Positions 53,385-62,734 of a stretch of DNA of 64,000 bases are shown here, in pieces. Below the pieces are notes generated by a model. That model was not told the DNA's origin, did not search any database, and saw nothing but the letters and a program-made list of their open reading frames with translations. The position numbers were made by a program, and so were the translations under genes. The DNA comes from Gammaproteobacteria bacterium (lineage in GTDB: Bacteria; Pseudomonadota; Gammaproteobacteria; Ga0077536). Where the stretch lies: NCBI GenBank assembly GCA_024235015.1, contig JACKNG010000005.1, positions 248,001 through 312,000 of the forward strand. Reading direction: 5' to 3'. Each line of letters starts with the position of its first letter. The stretch's first letter is position 1.

Positions 53385-56300
53385 GACGCGTCCCCGCTCA
53401 TGACGATGCGTTCGCTCTGATCGTGCAGGAAGTCGATGCCGATGTCCTTCATCGTCTCGCCGAGGTCGATGCCGGGCTGCTGCTTGGCGACCGTCTTCTT
53501 GCCCATGAAGTGGACCAGCTCGTTGATCGACTTGGCCATGGCGAAGTCCTTGGGGTTGCTGCGCGCGTCGCTGACGAAGCCGCTGCGGATGCTGACGAAA
53601 TCGACGTCGATCGACTTGATGTAGTCGTAGTTGGCGTGACCGCTGCCGAACTCGTCGAGCATGAAGCGGCAGCCGAACTCGCGCAAGGTGCTGATGAGTT
53701 CGCCGGCCCCGGCGACGTTCTCGACCACGTCGTGGTCGGGCAGCTCGAAGCAGATCCGCCCGGGTGGTACCGGCGTCTCCATGAACTCGGTCATGATGAG
53801 CGTCGCGAGGTCCTCGTTGCGCACCGAGGCCGAGGACAGCGGCACGATGACCACCGCGTAGCGCTCGAGCTCGTCCTCGTGCGCCTGCATCCAGGCCAGG
53901 GTGCGGCGGAACACCCACAGGTCGACCTCGCCGGCGCGCGAGCAGCGTGCCAGTGCGGGTGCGAACTCGGCCGGGCTCACCGCCTCGCCGTCGGCCCGGC
54001 GCAGGCCGATGGCGACGTGCAGCCCGGGCAGGCTGTCGTCGCTGACCAGGCTGGAGACGTACTGGCCGCTGAGCACCAGGGTCTGCTCGTCCAGTGCGCG
54101 CTCGGCCAGTTCCACCAGCGCCTCGATGCGCCGGCGCTGGTCGTTCTCGGAGCCGGCCACGTAGATCGCACCCTGGCCCATCTCCACCGCGGTCTCGCAG
54201 GCCTCGCCTGCCGCCTCGAGCAGGCCGGCGGCATCGACCAGCGCGTCGTCGCTGCTGGTCAGGCCGATGGCGAACTCGGCGCGCGCGGTGCCTGCCGCAT
54301 CGGCCCCGGCGCCCGCACCCGATTCGACCGTGACGTCGGGATCGAACTCGGCGTCGAGCACCGGCACGCCGAGTGCGGCCAGCGGTTCGACCACGCCCTG
54401 CAGCTTCTTGTAGGCACTCTGCACCCCGCCGTTCGGCCAGTACACGCCGAGCACGTTGTCGTCGAGGCGACCGAAGACGATGTCCTTGCCGCGCACGCGC
54501 GCGGCGAGTTCACCACCGAAGGCCTTGAGCAGGGCGTCGGCGACGGCCTGGCCATGGGCCTGCGCGAGCGCGTCGAGGTTGGTGATCGCAATCTGCGCCA
54601 CGGCCACGCTGCGCGCGGCCGCGGTCTCGGCGTCGGGCAGCACGGCATCGATGGCCTCGGCGAAGAACCGCCGGTGCAGGAAGCCGGTCACGTCGTCGCG
54701 CGTGGCCTGGCTCTCGACGTCGCGATGGAAGCGCCCGACCATGCCGAGCATGGCGCGATCGAGCGCACTGCCGGCATCGCTCTCGTCGAGTGGGCGCAGA
54801 ACGCCGCGGCGCAGGTACATCGCGACCTGTTGCAGGGTCAGGCTGTTGGCCTTGTTACCCTGCTCGTCGACGAATACGTAGCGGTTGCCGCGCGCGTCGC
54901 GCCACACCAGGGTGAGCAAGACCGGGTTGGCACTGTTCGCATTCATGACCATGCGCTGGCCGACCTCGAGCTGGCGCGAACGTTCCAGCCACTTGTGCCA
55001 TTCCTCCGGCCAGTCGGAACGCTCGGCGCCGCCGTCGGTGGTCTCCAGCGATTCGCCGCGCCGGGCCTCGAGCACGCGTTGCTGGCGTTCGCAGGACTCG
55101 ACCACGTCGGCAACCTGCGCGCGGTACTCGTCTTCCTGGGCGGCGAGGATGTCGTCGAGTTCACGGGCGAGCTCGTCGAACAGCCCCAGGTCGTTATCGA
55201 ACTCGCTGTTGGCGCGCCCGACCAGTTCCCGGACCTGCGCCTGCCGGGTCGCGTGGCCCTCGCTCTTGCCGTCGCGCAGGCGCGCGATGCGTTCGAGCAC
55301 CCGCCGCACGGGATGCTCGTCGTCGGCGAAGAAGTCCTCGTCCTGGATCGCGGCGCGGTGCACCGCGGGCTGCAGGCGGGTGAGATGCTGGCGCGCACCA
55401 CGCGCGACCATGGCATCGTGCAGCAGGGTGCCGAACAGGCCGGCGACCACTTCCATGGCATCGCTGGCCCCGGACCCGAGTTCACGTGGCGGGATGCCGG
55501 CGGCACCGAGCACGGCAGCGATGCGGGCCTTGATCGTGTCGACGTCGAGTGGTTCACCCTCGCCCGCGGCGAACTCGCGCTGCACGGCGGCCAGCCCCGC
55601 GCCTAGCTGGGTCTGCGAGTAGACTTCGTGCGTGCCGCCCGTCGCCGCGCCGGCCGCGGCCGGCAGCAACTGCCGGCGCAGCGAGAGCTGGGCCTGGGCA
55701 GCCGAGTAGGCGCGCCCGATGTTGACCGGGCCCGCAGCGACCGGGCCACGGGTCCAGCCGGCATAGGCGAGCGCATCGCCCGCAACGTTCCCCGCACCTT
55801 GTCCCACCGTCGCATCGAGGGCCGGTGCAGCCTGCACCCCGGCGCCTGGCGGCATGCTCGGCGGCGCGGCCTGCACCCCGGCTGCGGGCGGCATGCTCGG
55901 TGGTGCGGCCTGCACCCCGACGCCCGGCGGCATGCTCGGTGGTGCGGCCTGCACCCCGACGCCCGGCGGCATGCTCGGTGGTGCGGCCTGCACCCCGACA
56001 CCGGCCGGCATGCTCGGTGGCGCGGCCTGCACCCCGGCAGCAGCCGGCATGCTCGGCGCTGCGGCCTGCACCCCGGCAGCGGGCGGCATGCTCGGCGGCG
56101 CGGCCTGGACACCCCCGGCAGTGGGCACCGGCGCCGACGCCACGGGCGCGTCACCACGACCGTGGTAATCGTCGGGTGCCGGCATGAGATTGGACAGGTC
56201 GTCTTCGGGGATCGGGGCCACAGCGTCCCCGGCCGCCGGCGCGTCGAAGCCCACATTACTGCGCGGCCGGCGCTTGATGACCGGCTTGTCGCGTTCGATG

Positions 56301-57319
56301 ACCGGCAGCACGCCGTGCTCGACCAACAGGGCGTTGACGGCATCGTAGAAGCCACCGAGTTCGGCCGACATCACGTCGTGCAGGACGCGGAAGACGATGT
56401 CGCTCACGCCGCGATCGGATTGCAGGCCCTTCAGGGACTCCGCCACCGCGTTGCACAACGCGCTCGGCCCGATGGGCAGGCCGCTGGCATCGATCTCGCG
56501 GTTGGCGAGGTGGGAGAAGCGGCGCGTGAGTTGGAACAGCGCGGCGTTGAATTCCGGTTCGAGCTCCGAGACCATTTCGGAAATCGCGAGGAATTCCTCG
56601 AACTCGTCCTTCTCGATCAGTGACAGGTCCGACAGGCCGATCGAGCCCGGATCCTTGTCGTGGCTGCCGAGTGTATTGCGCAAGGTGCGTACGGCGTCGT
56701 CGATACGCGGTGGGACCTCGTCGCGCAGGCTGGCCTGGCGGCCGCGCAATTCGCGCTGGCCATCGAGGAAGCGGGTTTCGTCGACGTTGTTGCCAGCGTC
56801 GCGGGCACGCAGGAACAGCTTCTCGTCGACGCGCTCGATGAAACGCTCGACGAGCGCCTTGACCTGCGCGGAGACGACCTCCCGCAACGCCCCGGCCACG
56901 CTGGCGAACTCCGGCGCGAACTCTTCGTCGACACCGGTTCCGGCGGCGCTACCGCCGGGTTCGGGCAGTCCCTGCGGCGCCGCCAGCTGGCCGAGCAGGC
57001 GCAGCGTCGCGTCGTCGGCCGCGGCGAACGACACGCCGATGCCGGCGGCGACGACACGGGCGACACGCAGGCCGACCTGGAAGTCCTGCTTCTCGCCGTC
57101 GATCATCAGCGCGAAATAGAGCGTCGCCGAGGCATCGACCGCGGCGCTGGCGTAAGCCGTGGGATCGGCGCTGATGAACATGCCGCCGAGACAGAAATCG
57201 CGTACGGTGCACGGCACCGCCGCCTTGCCGGCCACGGCCAGGTAACCATCGAGGTTGATGGGTAAGCGGGCGAAGCGCCTTTGCTCGACGCCGCCGGATT
57301 GGCCGTGACCTGCGCTCAT
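53381..57319 (-). CDS. PilZ-DUF1631-degenerate GGDEF-EAL protein
   Basis: A 1312-residue regulator. Residues ~12-115 are a PilZ-like domain (QRRFARLPINLDGYL, CLGGMFISA). DUF1631 runs from ~130 to ~800 (DETRFLDGQRELRGRQ, SLIEKDEFEEFLAISEMV). A Pro/Ala-rich linker of eight 13-residue repeats interrupts it near ~400-500. Residues ~890-1040 form a GGDEF-like domain with RLDDN in place of GGDEF. The last ~260 form an EAL-like domain with ELPD instead of ELTE, DEFGSGHANYDYIK instead of DDFGTGYSSL, and no EAL motif. So it probably senses, rather than makes or breaks, cyclic-di-GMP. ATG 57319 fits the PilZ start. Confidence 0.82.
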   Translation of the reverse strand: MSAGHGQSGGVEQRRFARLPINLDGYLAVAGKAAVPCTVRDFCLGGMFISADPTAYASAAVDASATLYFALMIDGEKQDFQVGLRVARVVAAGIGVSFAAADDATLRLLGQLAAPQGLPEPGGSAAGTGVDEEFAPEFASVAGALREVVSAQVKALVERFIERVDEKLFLRARDAGNNVDETRFLDGQRELRGRQASLRDEVPPRIDDAVRTLRNTLGSHDKDPGSIGLSDLSLIEKDEFEEFLAISEMVSELEPEFNAALFQLTRRFSHLANREIDASGLPIGPSALCNAVAESLKGLQSDRGVSDIVFRVLHDVMSAELGGFYDAVNALLVEHGVLPVIERDKPVIKRRPRSNVGFDAPAAGDAVAPIPEDDLSNLMPAPDDYHGRGDAPVASAPVPTAGGVQAAPPSMPPAAGVQAAAPSMPAAAGVQAAPPSMPAGVGVQAAPPSMPPGVGVQAAPPSMPPGVGVQAAPPSMPPAAGVQAAPPSMPPGAGVQAAPALDATVGQGAGNVAGDALAYAGWTRGPVAAGPVNIGRAYSAAQAQLSLRRQLLPAAAGAATGGTHEVYSQTQLGAGLAAVQREFAAGEGEPLDVDTIKARIAAVLGAAGIPPRELGSGASDAMEVVAGLFGTLLHDAMVARGARQHLTRLQPAVHRAAIQDEDFFADDEHPVRRVLERIARLRDGKSEGHATRQAQVRELVGRANSEFDNDLGLFDELARELDDILAAQEDEYRAQVADVVESCERQQRVLEARRGESLETTDGGAERSDWPEEWHKWLERSRQLEVGQRMVMNANSANPVLLTLVWRDARGNRYVFVDEQGNKANSLTLQQVAMYLRRGVLRPLDESDAGSALDRAMLGMVGRFHRDVESQATRDDVTGFLHRRFFAEAIDAVLPDAETAAARSVAVAQIAITNLDALAQAHGQAVADALLKAFGGELAARVRGKDIVFGRLDDNVLGVYWPNGGVQSAYKKLQGVVEPLAALGVPVLDAEFDPDVTVESGAGAGADAAGTARAEFAIGLTSSDDALVDAAGLLEAAGEACETAVEMGQGAIYVAGSENDQRRRIEALVELAERALDEQTLVLSGQYVSSLVSDDSLPGLHVAIGLRRADGEAVSPAEFAPALARCSRAGEVDLWVFRRTLAWMQAHEDELERYAVVIVPLSSASVRNEDLATLIMTEFMETPVPPGRICFELPDHDVVENVAGAGELISTLREFGCRFMLDEFGSGHANYDYIKSIDVDFVSIRSGFVSDARSNPKDFAMAKSINELVHFMGKKTVAKQQPGIDLGETMKDIGIDFLHDQSERIVMSGDAS
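55822..56121. repeat. Eight tandem 39-bp repeats
   Basis: The shared segment CCTGCACCCC (CCTGGACACC in the last copy) recurs at 55831, 55870, 55909, 55948, 55987, 56026, 56065 and 56104, exactly 39 bp apart. The copies encode 13-residue units GVQAAPPSMPPxx in the PilZ-DUF1631 protein. Copies differ at a few bases. The in-frame period means copy-number change would alter linker length without a frameshift. Confidence 0.92.
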
Positions 57320-57539
57320 CGCTCCGGAATTCGTTCCAAGACGCCCCTGCTGGGCCCCGACCGGCGGGGCATGAACCTCGTTCCCCGCCCGTTCCGGTAC
57401 CGACGCGCGCAGCGCCCGACGCTGGCGGCGTAAGGGGATTGCCAATTGTAACACCGCGCTGCCGTCACGCGCGGGCGCGAGCGGCGCCGCGACGTGCCGC
57501 CAGCGCCACACCGCGATCCCGTTGCGCGCCGCAAATCCT

Positions 57540-57545
57540 TATAAT
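57540..57545 (+). promoter_or_regulatory. -10 box of glnS
   Basis: A perfect TATAAT 49 bp upstream of the chosen glnS start, in an otherwise GC-rich gap. The -35 is poor. Confidence 0.55.
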
Positions 57546-57593
57546 TTCGCGCCCTCGTTCCCGATGCCCCGCAAGCAGGACCCGTTCCCCCCG

Positions 57594-59276
57594 ATGGAAG
57601 ACAGACCCGTAACCGCGCCGGCCAATTTCATTCGTCACATCGTCGAAGGCGACCTCGCCGCCGGCAAGCACGACGGCCGCGTCGCCACCCGTTTCCCGCC
57701 AGAGCCCAACGGCTACCTGCACATCGGCCATGCCAAGTCGATCTGCCTCAACTTCGGCACCGCGCTCGAGTACGGCGGTACCTGCAACCTGCGTTTCGAC
57801 GACACCAACCCGGCCACCGAGGACGAGGAGTACGCACGCGCGATCGAGGACGACGTGCGCTGGCTGGGTTTCGACTGGGCCGACCGCCTCTACCACGCTT
57901 CCGACTACTTCGAACGCCTCTACGACTACGCCTGCGACCTCATCCGCGCGGGCCAGGCCTACGTCGACAGCCAGAGCGCCGAGGACATCCGCGCCACGCG
58001 CGGCACCCTCACCGAGCCGGGCCGGGCCAGCCCGTGGCGCGACCGCGACGTCGCCACCAACCTCGACCTCTTCGCGCGCATGCGCGCCGGCGAGTTCGCG
58101 GAAGGCGCGCACGTGCTGCGTGCGCGCATCGACATGGCCTCGCCCAACATCAACCTGCGCGATCCCACCCTCTACCGCATCCGCAGGGCGCCGCACCATC
58201 GCACCGGCGACCGCTGGCACATCTACCCGATGTACGATTACACCCACTGCATCTCCGATGCCCTGGAAGGCATCACCCATTCGCTGTGCACGCTCGAGTT
58301 CGAGGATCACCGCCCGCTCTACGACTGGGTCCTCGACCAGCTCGACGTGCCCTGCCATCCGCAGCAGATCGAGTTCGCCCGCCTCGAACTCGATTACACC
58401 CTGACCAGCAAGCGCAAGCTGCTGGCGCTGGTGCGCGAAGGGCATGTCAGCGGCTGGGACGACCCGCGCATGCCGACCCTGCGCGGCATGCGCCGGCGCG
58501 GCTACCCGCCGGCAGCCATCCGCGAATTCTGCGACCGCATCGGCGTGACCAAGAAGCAGACCGTGATCGAGTTCGGCGTGCTGGAGAACTGCGTGCGCGA
58601 AGAACTCGACCGCAACGCGCCGCGCGCCATGGCCGTGCTCGACCCGATCAAGGTGGTCATCACCACCCTGCCCGCGGATCATCTCGAGTGGCTGGAGGCG
58701 CCCAACCATCCCAAGGAACCCGCGCTGGGTACCCGCCGCGTGCCCCTCACGCGCGAGGTGTGGATCGAACGCGACGACTTCATGGAAGACCCGCCGAAGA
58801 AGTTCCACCGCCTCGCGCCGGGGCGCGAAGTGCGCCTGCGCTACGGCTACGTCATCCGCTGCGAGGAGGTGGTGCGCGATGCCGACGGCAATGTCGTCGA
58901 GCTGCGCTGCATCCACGACGCCGCCAGCGGCGGCGGCCAGACCAGCGACGGGCGCAAGGTCAAGGGCATCATCCACTGGGTCTCGGTGAGCGCCGGCGTG
59001 GCGCTGGAAGTACGCTTGTTCGATCGCCTGTTCGACGTGCCCGACCCGGCCGCGGCCGAGGACTTCCGCGCCCATCTCAACCCGGAGTCGCTGCGCGTGG
59101 TGGCCGCGGCCTGGGGCGAGCCCGCGCTGGCCGAGCATGCCGCCACGACCTTCCAGTTCGAGCGTCTCGGCTATTTCTGCCGCGACGCCGTCGACGCTGC
59201 GCCGGCGCGGCCGGTGTTCAACCGCACCGTCACCCTGCGCGACACCTGGGCGCGCCTGCAGGGCGACAAGCCCTGA
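57594..59276 (+). CDS. glnS: Glutaminyl-tRNA synthetase
   Basis: A 560-residue class I synthetase. NFIRHIVEGDLAAGKH opens the fold, the HIGH motif is HIGH in NGYLHIGHAKSI, and the KMSKS equivalent is LTSKRKL. C-terminal anticodon-binding beta barrels include SASGGGQTSDGRKVKGIIHWV-like text. Presence of GlnRS is typical of gammaproteobacteria. Start at ATG 57594 leaves room for the transcript from the -10 box; ATG 57564 (10 residues longer) is possible. Confidence 0.95.
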   Translation: MEDRPVTAPANFIRHIVEGDLAAGKHDGRVATRFPPEPNGYLHIGHAKSICLNFGTALEYGGTCNLRFDDTNPATEDEEYARAIEDDVRWLGFDWADRLYHASDYFERLYDYACDLIRAGQAYVDSQSAEDIRATRGTLTEPGRASPWRDRDVATNLDLFARMRAGEFAEGAHVLRARIDMASPNINLRDPTLYRIRRAPHHRTGDRWHIYPMYDYTHCISDALEGITHSLCTLEFEDHRPLYDWVLDQLDVPCHPQQIEFARLELDYTLTSKRKLLALVREGHVSGWDDPRMPTLRGMRRRGYPPAAIREFCDRIGVTKKQTVIEFGVLENCVREELDRNAPRAMAVLDPIKVVITTLPADHLEWLEAPNHPKEPALGTRRVPLTREVWIERDDFMEDPPKKFHRLAPGREVRLRYGYVIRCEEVVRDADGNVVELRCIHDAASGGGQTSDGRKVKGIIHWVSVSAGVALEVRLFDRLFDVPDPAAAEDFRAHLNPESLRVVAAAWGEPALAEHAATTFQFERLGYFCRDAVDAAPARPVFNRTVTLRDTWARLQGDKP

Positions 59277-59371
59277 AGCGCGGCGCGCGGGCACCGCGGC
59301 GCCCGCTTCGAACTAGCGCCAGGAGCACGCCGAACGCCCCGCCACAGGCAGCGACACGCGCCCGGCGCGAT

Positions 59372-61759
59372 CTACTTCTCGTCCAGGGTCCACACGCCGT
59401 CCCATTGCGGCGATGGCGGGTGGGCGCGGTAGTGCAGCGCACGGGCACGCAGGCGCCAGCTCGGTTGGTCGCCGGCCTCGATACCGAGCACGGTGTCGAA
59501 ACAATCCACGGCGCCGTCCCAATCCTGGTCGCGGTAGCAGGCGAGTCCGCTGGCGAACACTTCCAGCAGGCGCGTCTCCGCCGCCGAGACGATGTCGCGC
59601 CCGAGCCCGCGCACCTCGAACACCGGGATCGGCGCGACGCGTCCCTTGACCCGGATGAGATCGAGTTCGCGCAGGCGGTACTGGCCGCGCAGCAGGGCGC
59701 GCGTGCTGCCGCTGATGAGGATGCGCGTGCCGAGTTGCTTGTTGGCCGATTCCAGGCGTGCCGCGGCATTCACGCCGTCACCGATGACGGTGTAGTCCAT
59801 GCGCCGCGCCGAACCGATGTTGCCGGCGACGACATCCCCCGAGTTGATGCCGATGCGGGTCTCGAAGATGGGCTGGCCGGCCGCGCGTCGGCGCGCGTTG
59901 AACGTGGCCAGAACTTCCTGCATGCGGATGGCCACGCGTACCGCGTTGTCGGCATCGTCGTCGCTCGGGAACGGTGTACCGAACACCGCCATGATGGCGT
60001 CGCCGATGTACTTGTCGAGGATGCCGTTGTACTCGAACACCACTTCGACCATCTCGGTGAAGTACTCGTTGAGCAGGGACACCGTGGCCTGGGCGCCGAG
60101 CCGTTCGGCGATGGTCGAGAAACCACGAATGTCCGAGAACAGGATGGTCGCCGGTTGCGAACGCCCGCCGAGGACGGCCTCGCCTTCGGCCAGCACCTGC
60201 TCGGCGACCTTGGCCGTCATGTAGCGCGCCATGGTCGCGCGCACGCGCTTGTCCTCGGTGACGTCTTCGAGGATCAAGGTGCAACCCAGGGTCTCGCCGT
60301 CGCCATCGGCCAGGGGCGAGGCGGCGAGATTGACCGACACCTGCGTGTCGTCGCGGCGGGTCAGCACGCCGTCGAGCACCGTTTCGGTGGTGTGCGCGTT
60401 GACCACCTTGTGAATGACTTCCAGCACCCAGGCGTTGTCGCGCCCGAACAGCTTGTAGGCCGGCGCGCCGAGCACGTCCGAGGCCGGCAGGCGGAACAGG
60501 CGCGACGCGGCCTCGTTCAACTTGACCACGTTGTAAGCGGTGTCGAGGGTGACCACGGCGTCGGACAGCGAGCGCAGCACGTTCTCGCTGTAGTTGCGCT
60601 CGTCGAGCACTTCGCGGAACAGGCGCGCGTTGTCGAGCGCGATGGCGCTCTGCGCGGCGAGCATTTCGAGACGGCGCTGGTCGCGCGGCCGGAACGGTCC
60701 GCCGCGGCGGTTGAGCACCTGCACCACCCCCACCGCGACACCGTGCTTGTTGATCACCGGCACGCACAGGATCGAGCGCGTCCGGTAGCCGGTCTTGCGG
60801 TCGACCGCGGGGTTGAAGCGCGGGTCGGCATAGGCATCCGGAATGTTGACGGCGCGCCGCGTGGTGAACACCTCGCCGGCGATACCGACGGCAGCGGGGA
60901 TGCGGATCTCGCGTTCGGCGATGCCCTCGGCCACGCGCGACCACAGCTCGCCGCTGTCGGGGTCGTGCAGGAACAGCGTGCTGCGCTCGGCCTCGAGCAG
61001 GTCGGTGGCGATGCCGATGATCTTGCGCAACAGCTTGTCGATGTCGAGCTCGGAGGACACCGCCTGGGTGACCGCGAGAATGTGTGCTTCCTCGCGCAGG
61101 GACTCGCGCGCCCGTTCGGTGAGGTGCGCTGATTCCAGGACCGAGGCGGTATGCGTGGTGAAGGCCTGCAGTAGCGCACAGTCGGCGGCACTGAAATCCC
61201 CACCGCGCTTGTTCAACACCTCGGTCACGCCGATGACCTCGCCGTTGCGCGCGCGCAGCGGCACGCACAGGATGTTGCGCGTGCGATAACCGGTCTCGGC
61301 ATCCACCGCCTGGTTGAAGCGCGGGTCGGCGTAGGCATCGTCGATGATCGCCGAGCGCCCGTCCTGGAACACCTGGCCGGCGATGCCACTGTCGGCCGGG
61401 AAGCGGATCTCCCGGGTCAGCTCACCCTGCGCGACGCGCGAGAACAGCTCCTCGGTCTCATTGTCGTAGAGGAACAGCGAGCTGCGCTCGGCGTCGAAGG
61501 CCTCGGTGATCAAGGCGATCAGGCGCGTGAGCATGAGGTCGAAAGAGAGCGGTTCGCGCACCTTGCGCGTGGCCTCGATGAGGCTGTCGAGCTGGCGTGC
61601 GAGGTCGTCGATCTGGCGCAGCAGGACTTCGCGCTCGGCAGCCGACAGGGCGCCGACGGCGCTGGCCAGGACCTGGTCCTTGAAGCGCCGCTCGAGCAGA
61701 TCGTAGACGACGCGCGCGCCCGCGTTGCGTCGGTCTTTTCCTCCGGGCCCTGTTGTCAT
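59372..61759 (-). CDS. GAF-GAF-PAS class III adenylate cyclase
   Basis: A 795-residue cytosolic cyclase. An N-terminal helical region precedes GAF domain 1 (~75-215) and GAF domain 2 (~250-395), which share the pattern DAYADPRFN...GYRTR-ILCVP. A PAS domain follows (~415-530), then the catalytic domain (~545-735). Metal aspartates are in LFSDIRGFS and KYIGDAIMAV, the lysine in LDKYIGD and the aspartate in MDYTVIGD indicate ATP as substrate, and VNAAARLES supplies Asn and Arg. It ends with a TPR-like helix pair. The product, cAMP, could act on the cyclic-nucleotide-binding kinase 6 kb away. Confidence 0.9.
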   Translation of the reverse strand: MTTGPGGKDRRNAGARVVYDLLERRFKDQVLASAVGALSAAEREVLLRQIDDLARQLDSLIEATRKVREPLSFDLMLTRLIALITEAFDAERSSLFLYDNETEELFSRVAQGELTREIRFPADSGIAGQVFQDGRSAIIDDAYADPRFNQAVDAETGYRTRNILCVPLRARNGEVIGVTEVLNKRGGDFSAADCALLQAFTTHTASVLESAHLTERARESLREEAHILAVTQAVSSELDIDKLLRKIIGIATDLLEAERSTLFLHDPDSGELWSRVAEGIAEREIRIPAAVGIAGEVFTTRRAVNIPDAYADPRFNPAVDRKTGYRTRSILCVPVINKHGVAVGVVQVLNRRGGPFRPRDQRRLEMLAAQSAIALDNARLFREVLDERNYSENVLRSLSDAVVTLDTAYNVVKLNEAASRLFRLPASDVLGAPAYKLFGRDNAWVLEVIHKVVNAHTTETVLDGVLTRRDDTQVSVNLAASPLADGDGETLGCTLILEDVTEDKRVRATMARYMTAKVAEQVLAEGEAVLGGRSQPATILFSDIRGFSTIAERLGAQATVSLLNEYFTEMVEVVFEYNGILDKYIGDAIMAVFGTPFPSDDDADNAVRVAIRMQEVLATFNARRRAAGQPIFETRIGINSGDVVAGNIGSARRMDYTVIGDGVNAAARLESANKQLGTRILISGSTRALLRGQYRLRELDLIRVKGRVAPIPVFEVRGLGRDIVSAAETRLLEVFASGLACYRDQDWDGAVDCFDTVLGIEAGDQPSWRLRARALHYRAHPPSPQWDGVWTLDEK

Positions 61760-61958
61760 GCTGTCACCCCCGCCCGCGGCGGGCCGCCCAAACTGGTTGC
61801 CGGCGGGATCCCGCAGCGCGGGCCTGGCGCCGGCAGGGATAGTGTGGGTCGGTGGGTAGACGGGCACTCGGCAAACCTGCGCGATGTAGCAATCGTTAAC
61901 GTCGGACTGACAATCCGCCACAATTCGGTGTTCCAGCAGCCGGGCTGAACCGATTTGC

Positions 61959-61964
61959 TAGACT
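61959..61964 (+). promoter_or_regulatory. Possible -10 box of tRNA-Arg
   Basis: TAGACT 14 bp upstream of the tRNA. No good -35 at 16-18 bp; included because of position. Confidence 0.35.
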
Positions 61965-61978
61965 TGCAACCCGGTCCC

Positions 61979-62054
61979 GCCCTGGTAGCTCAGGGGATAG
62001 AGCAACCGCCTCCTAAGCGGTAGGTCGCAGGTTCGATTCCTGCCCAGGGCGCCA
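61979..62054 (+). tRNA. tRNA-Arg (CCU)
   Basis: Acceptor GCCCTGG/CCAGGGC, D arm with AGCTCAGGGGATAGAGC, anticodon stem ACCGC/GCGGT with loop CTCCTAA (anticodon CCT at 62012-62014), T arm GCAGGTTCGATTCCTGC and encoded CCA. It decodes AGG. Such tRNA-Arg genes are frequent integration sites. Confidence 0.97.
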
Positions 62055-62092
62055 CATCGCCGCGGCGCACCCCACGATCTCCCACGCCCTCA

Positions 62093-62377
62093 ATGCGCCG
62101 TACGCCCGGCGCCTGGCCAGCGCGGCGCCGCTACGGCGGTTGCGCCGGACAGCGCATGGGCAATCCCGATCACACGCGCCGCAAGCAATGCGGCCACGGC
62201 CAGCGCATGGCTGTAGCGAAACACCCCGAACAGGATGCCTTCGGTGCCGCAGTCCAGGCCGGCGCGACAGCCCAACAGCGAGGCTGCCAGGGCGCCTGCA
62301 GCGATGCCGAGCAGGACCAGGCCCGTGACGTCGAGCCGGTGCGGCAGTCGCCGCGCCTCGTCGTTCAGCACGCCCAT
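62093..62377 (-). CDS. Small hydrophobic protein, unknown
   Basis: A 95-residue open frame with two likely membrane helices (LVLLGIAAGALAASLLGC and HALAVAALLAARVIGIA) joined by a cysteine-containing loop (CRAGLDCGTEG). No family recognised. Codon use matches the rest of the chromosome. Only moderately sure that it is a gene. Confidence 0.45.
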
Positions 62378-62734
62378 GTCGCACCCTCCGTAATCCGCAA
62401 GCGGACCGCAGCATAGGCAGCCCGTAGCCCGGGCTCACTGACACCGATCAGATCCGTTCCGCGTGGCGACTCAGCGCCCGCTGAAGCGCGCCGGCCGCTT
62501 CTCGACGAAATGTGCCACGCCTTCGCGGAAATCGTCCACCTTTCGCCGTTGCCAGTGATGCCGGAATGCCCGGTTGCTCTGCGCATTCTCCGTTCGTATG
62601 CTTGTCGGGCGAGTCGGTATGCCTGCCGACACTCACGATGAGTCTGGTCCGATTGATACACGATGCAGCGTCGCCCTGCCTAGACATTTGCTCGACGAGG
62701 CCGCATCCAGGATCACAGGTGAGAGGGAATTCCG
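62378..62734. other. Gene-free stretch containing the island boundary
   Basis: It holds a 22-codon remnant of an enoyl-CoA hydratase gene (62471-62539, minus), then sequence with lower GC and no gene up to 62734. No repeat of the tRNA-Arg 3' end is visible. Confidence 0.6.
62471..62539 (-). pseudogene. 3' remnant of an enoyl-CoA hydratase gene
   Basis: Read on the minus strand, the last 22 codons and stop encode VDDFREGVAHFVEKRPARF followed by SGR, which is the conserved C-terminus of the enoyl-CoA hydratase/isomerase family. Upstream of 62540 the same frame has no similarity to the family, so the rest of the gene has been replaced. This marks a recombination or insertion point. Confidence 0.7.

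Noticed and set aside
55822..56121. Tandem repeats considered as a CRISPR array
   Set aside because: Units are contiguous without unique spacers and encode in-frame peptide repeats.
55854..56168. Cysteine-rich repeat protein on the plus strand across the repeats
   Set aside because: A by-product of the 39-bp period being divisible by three; the opposite strand encodes the real protein.
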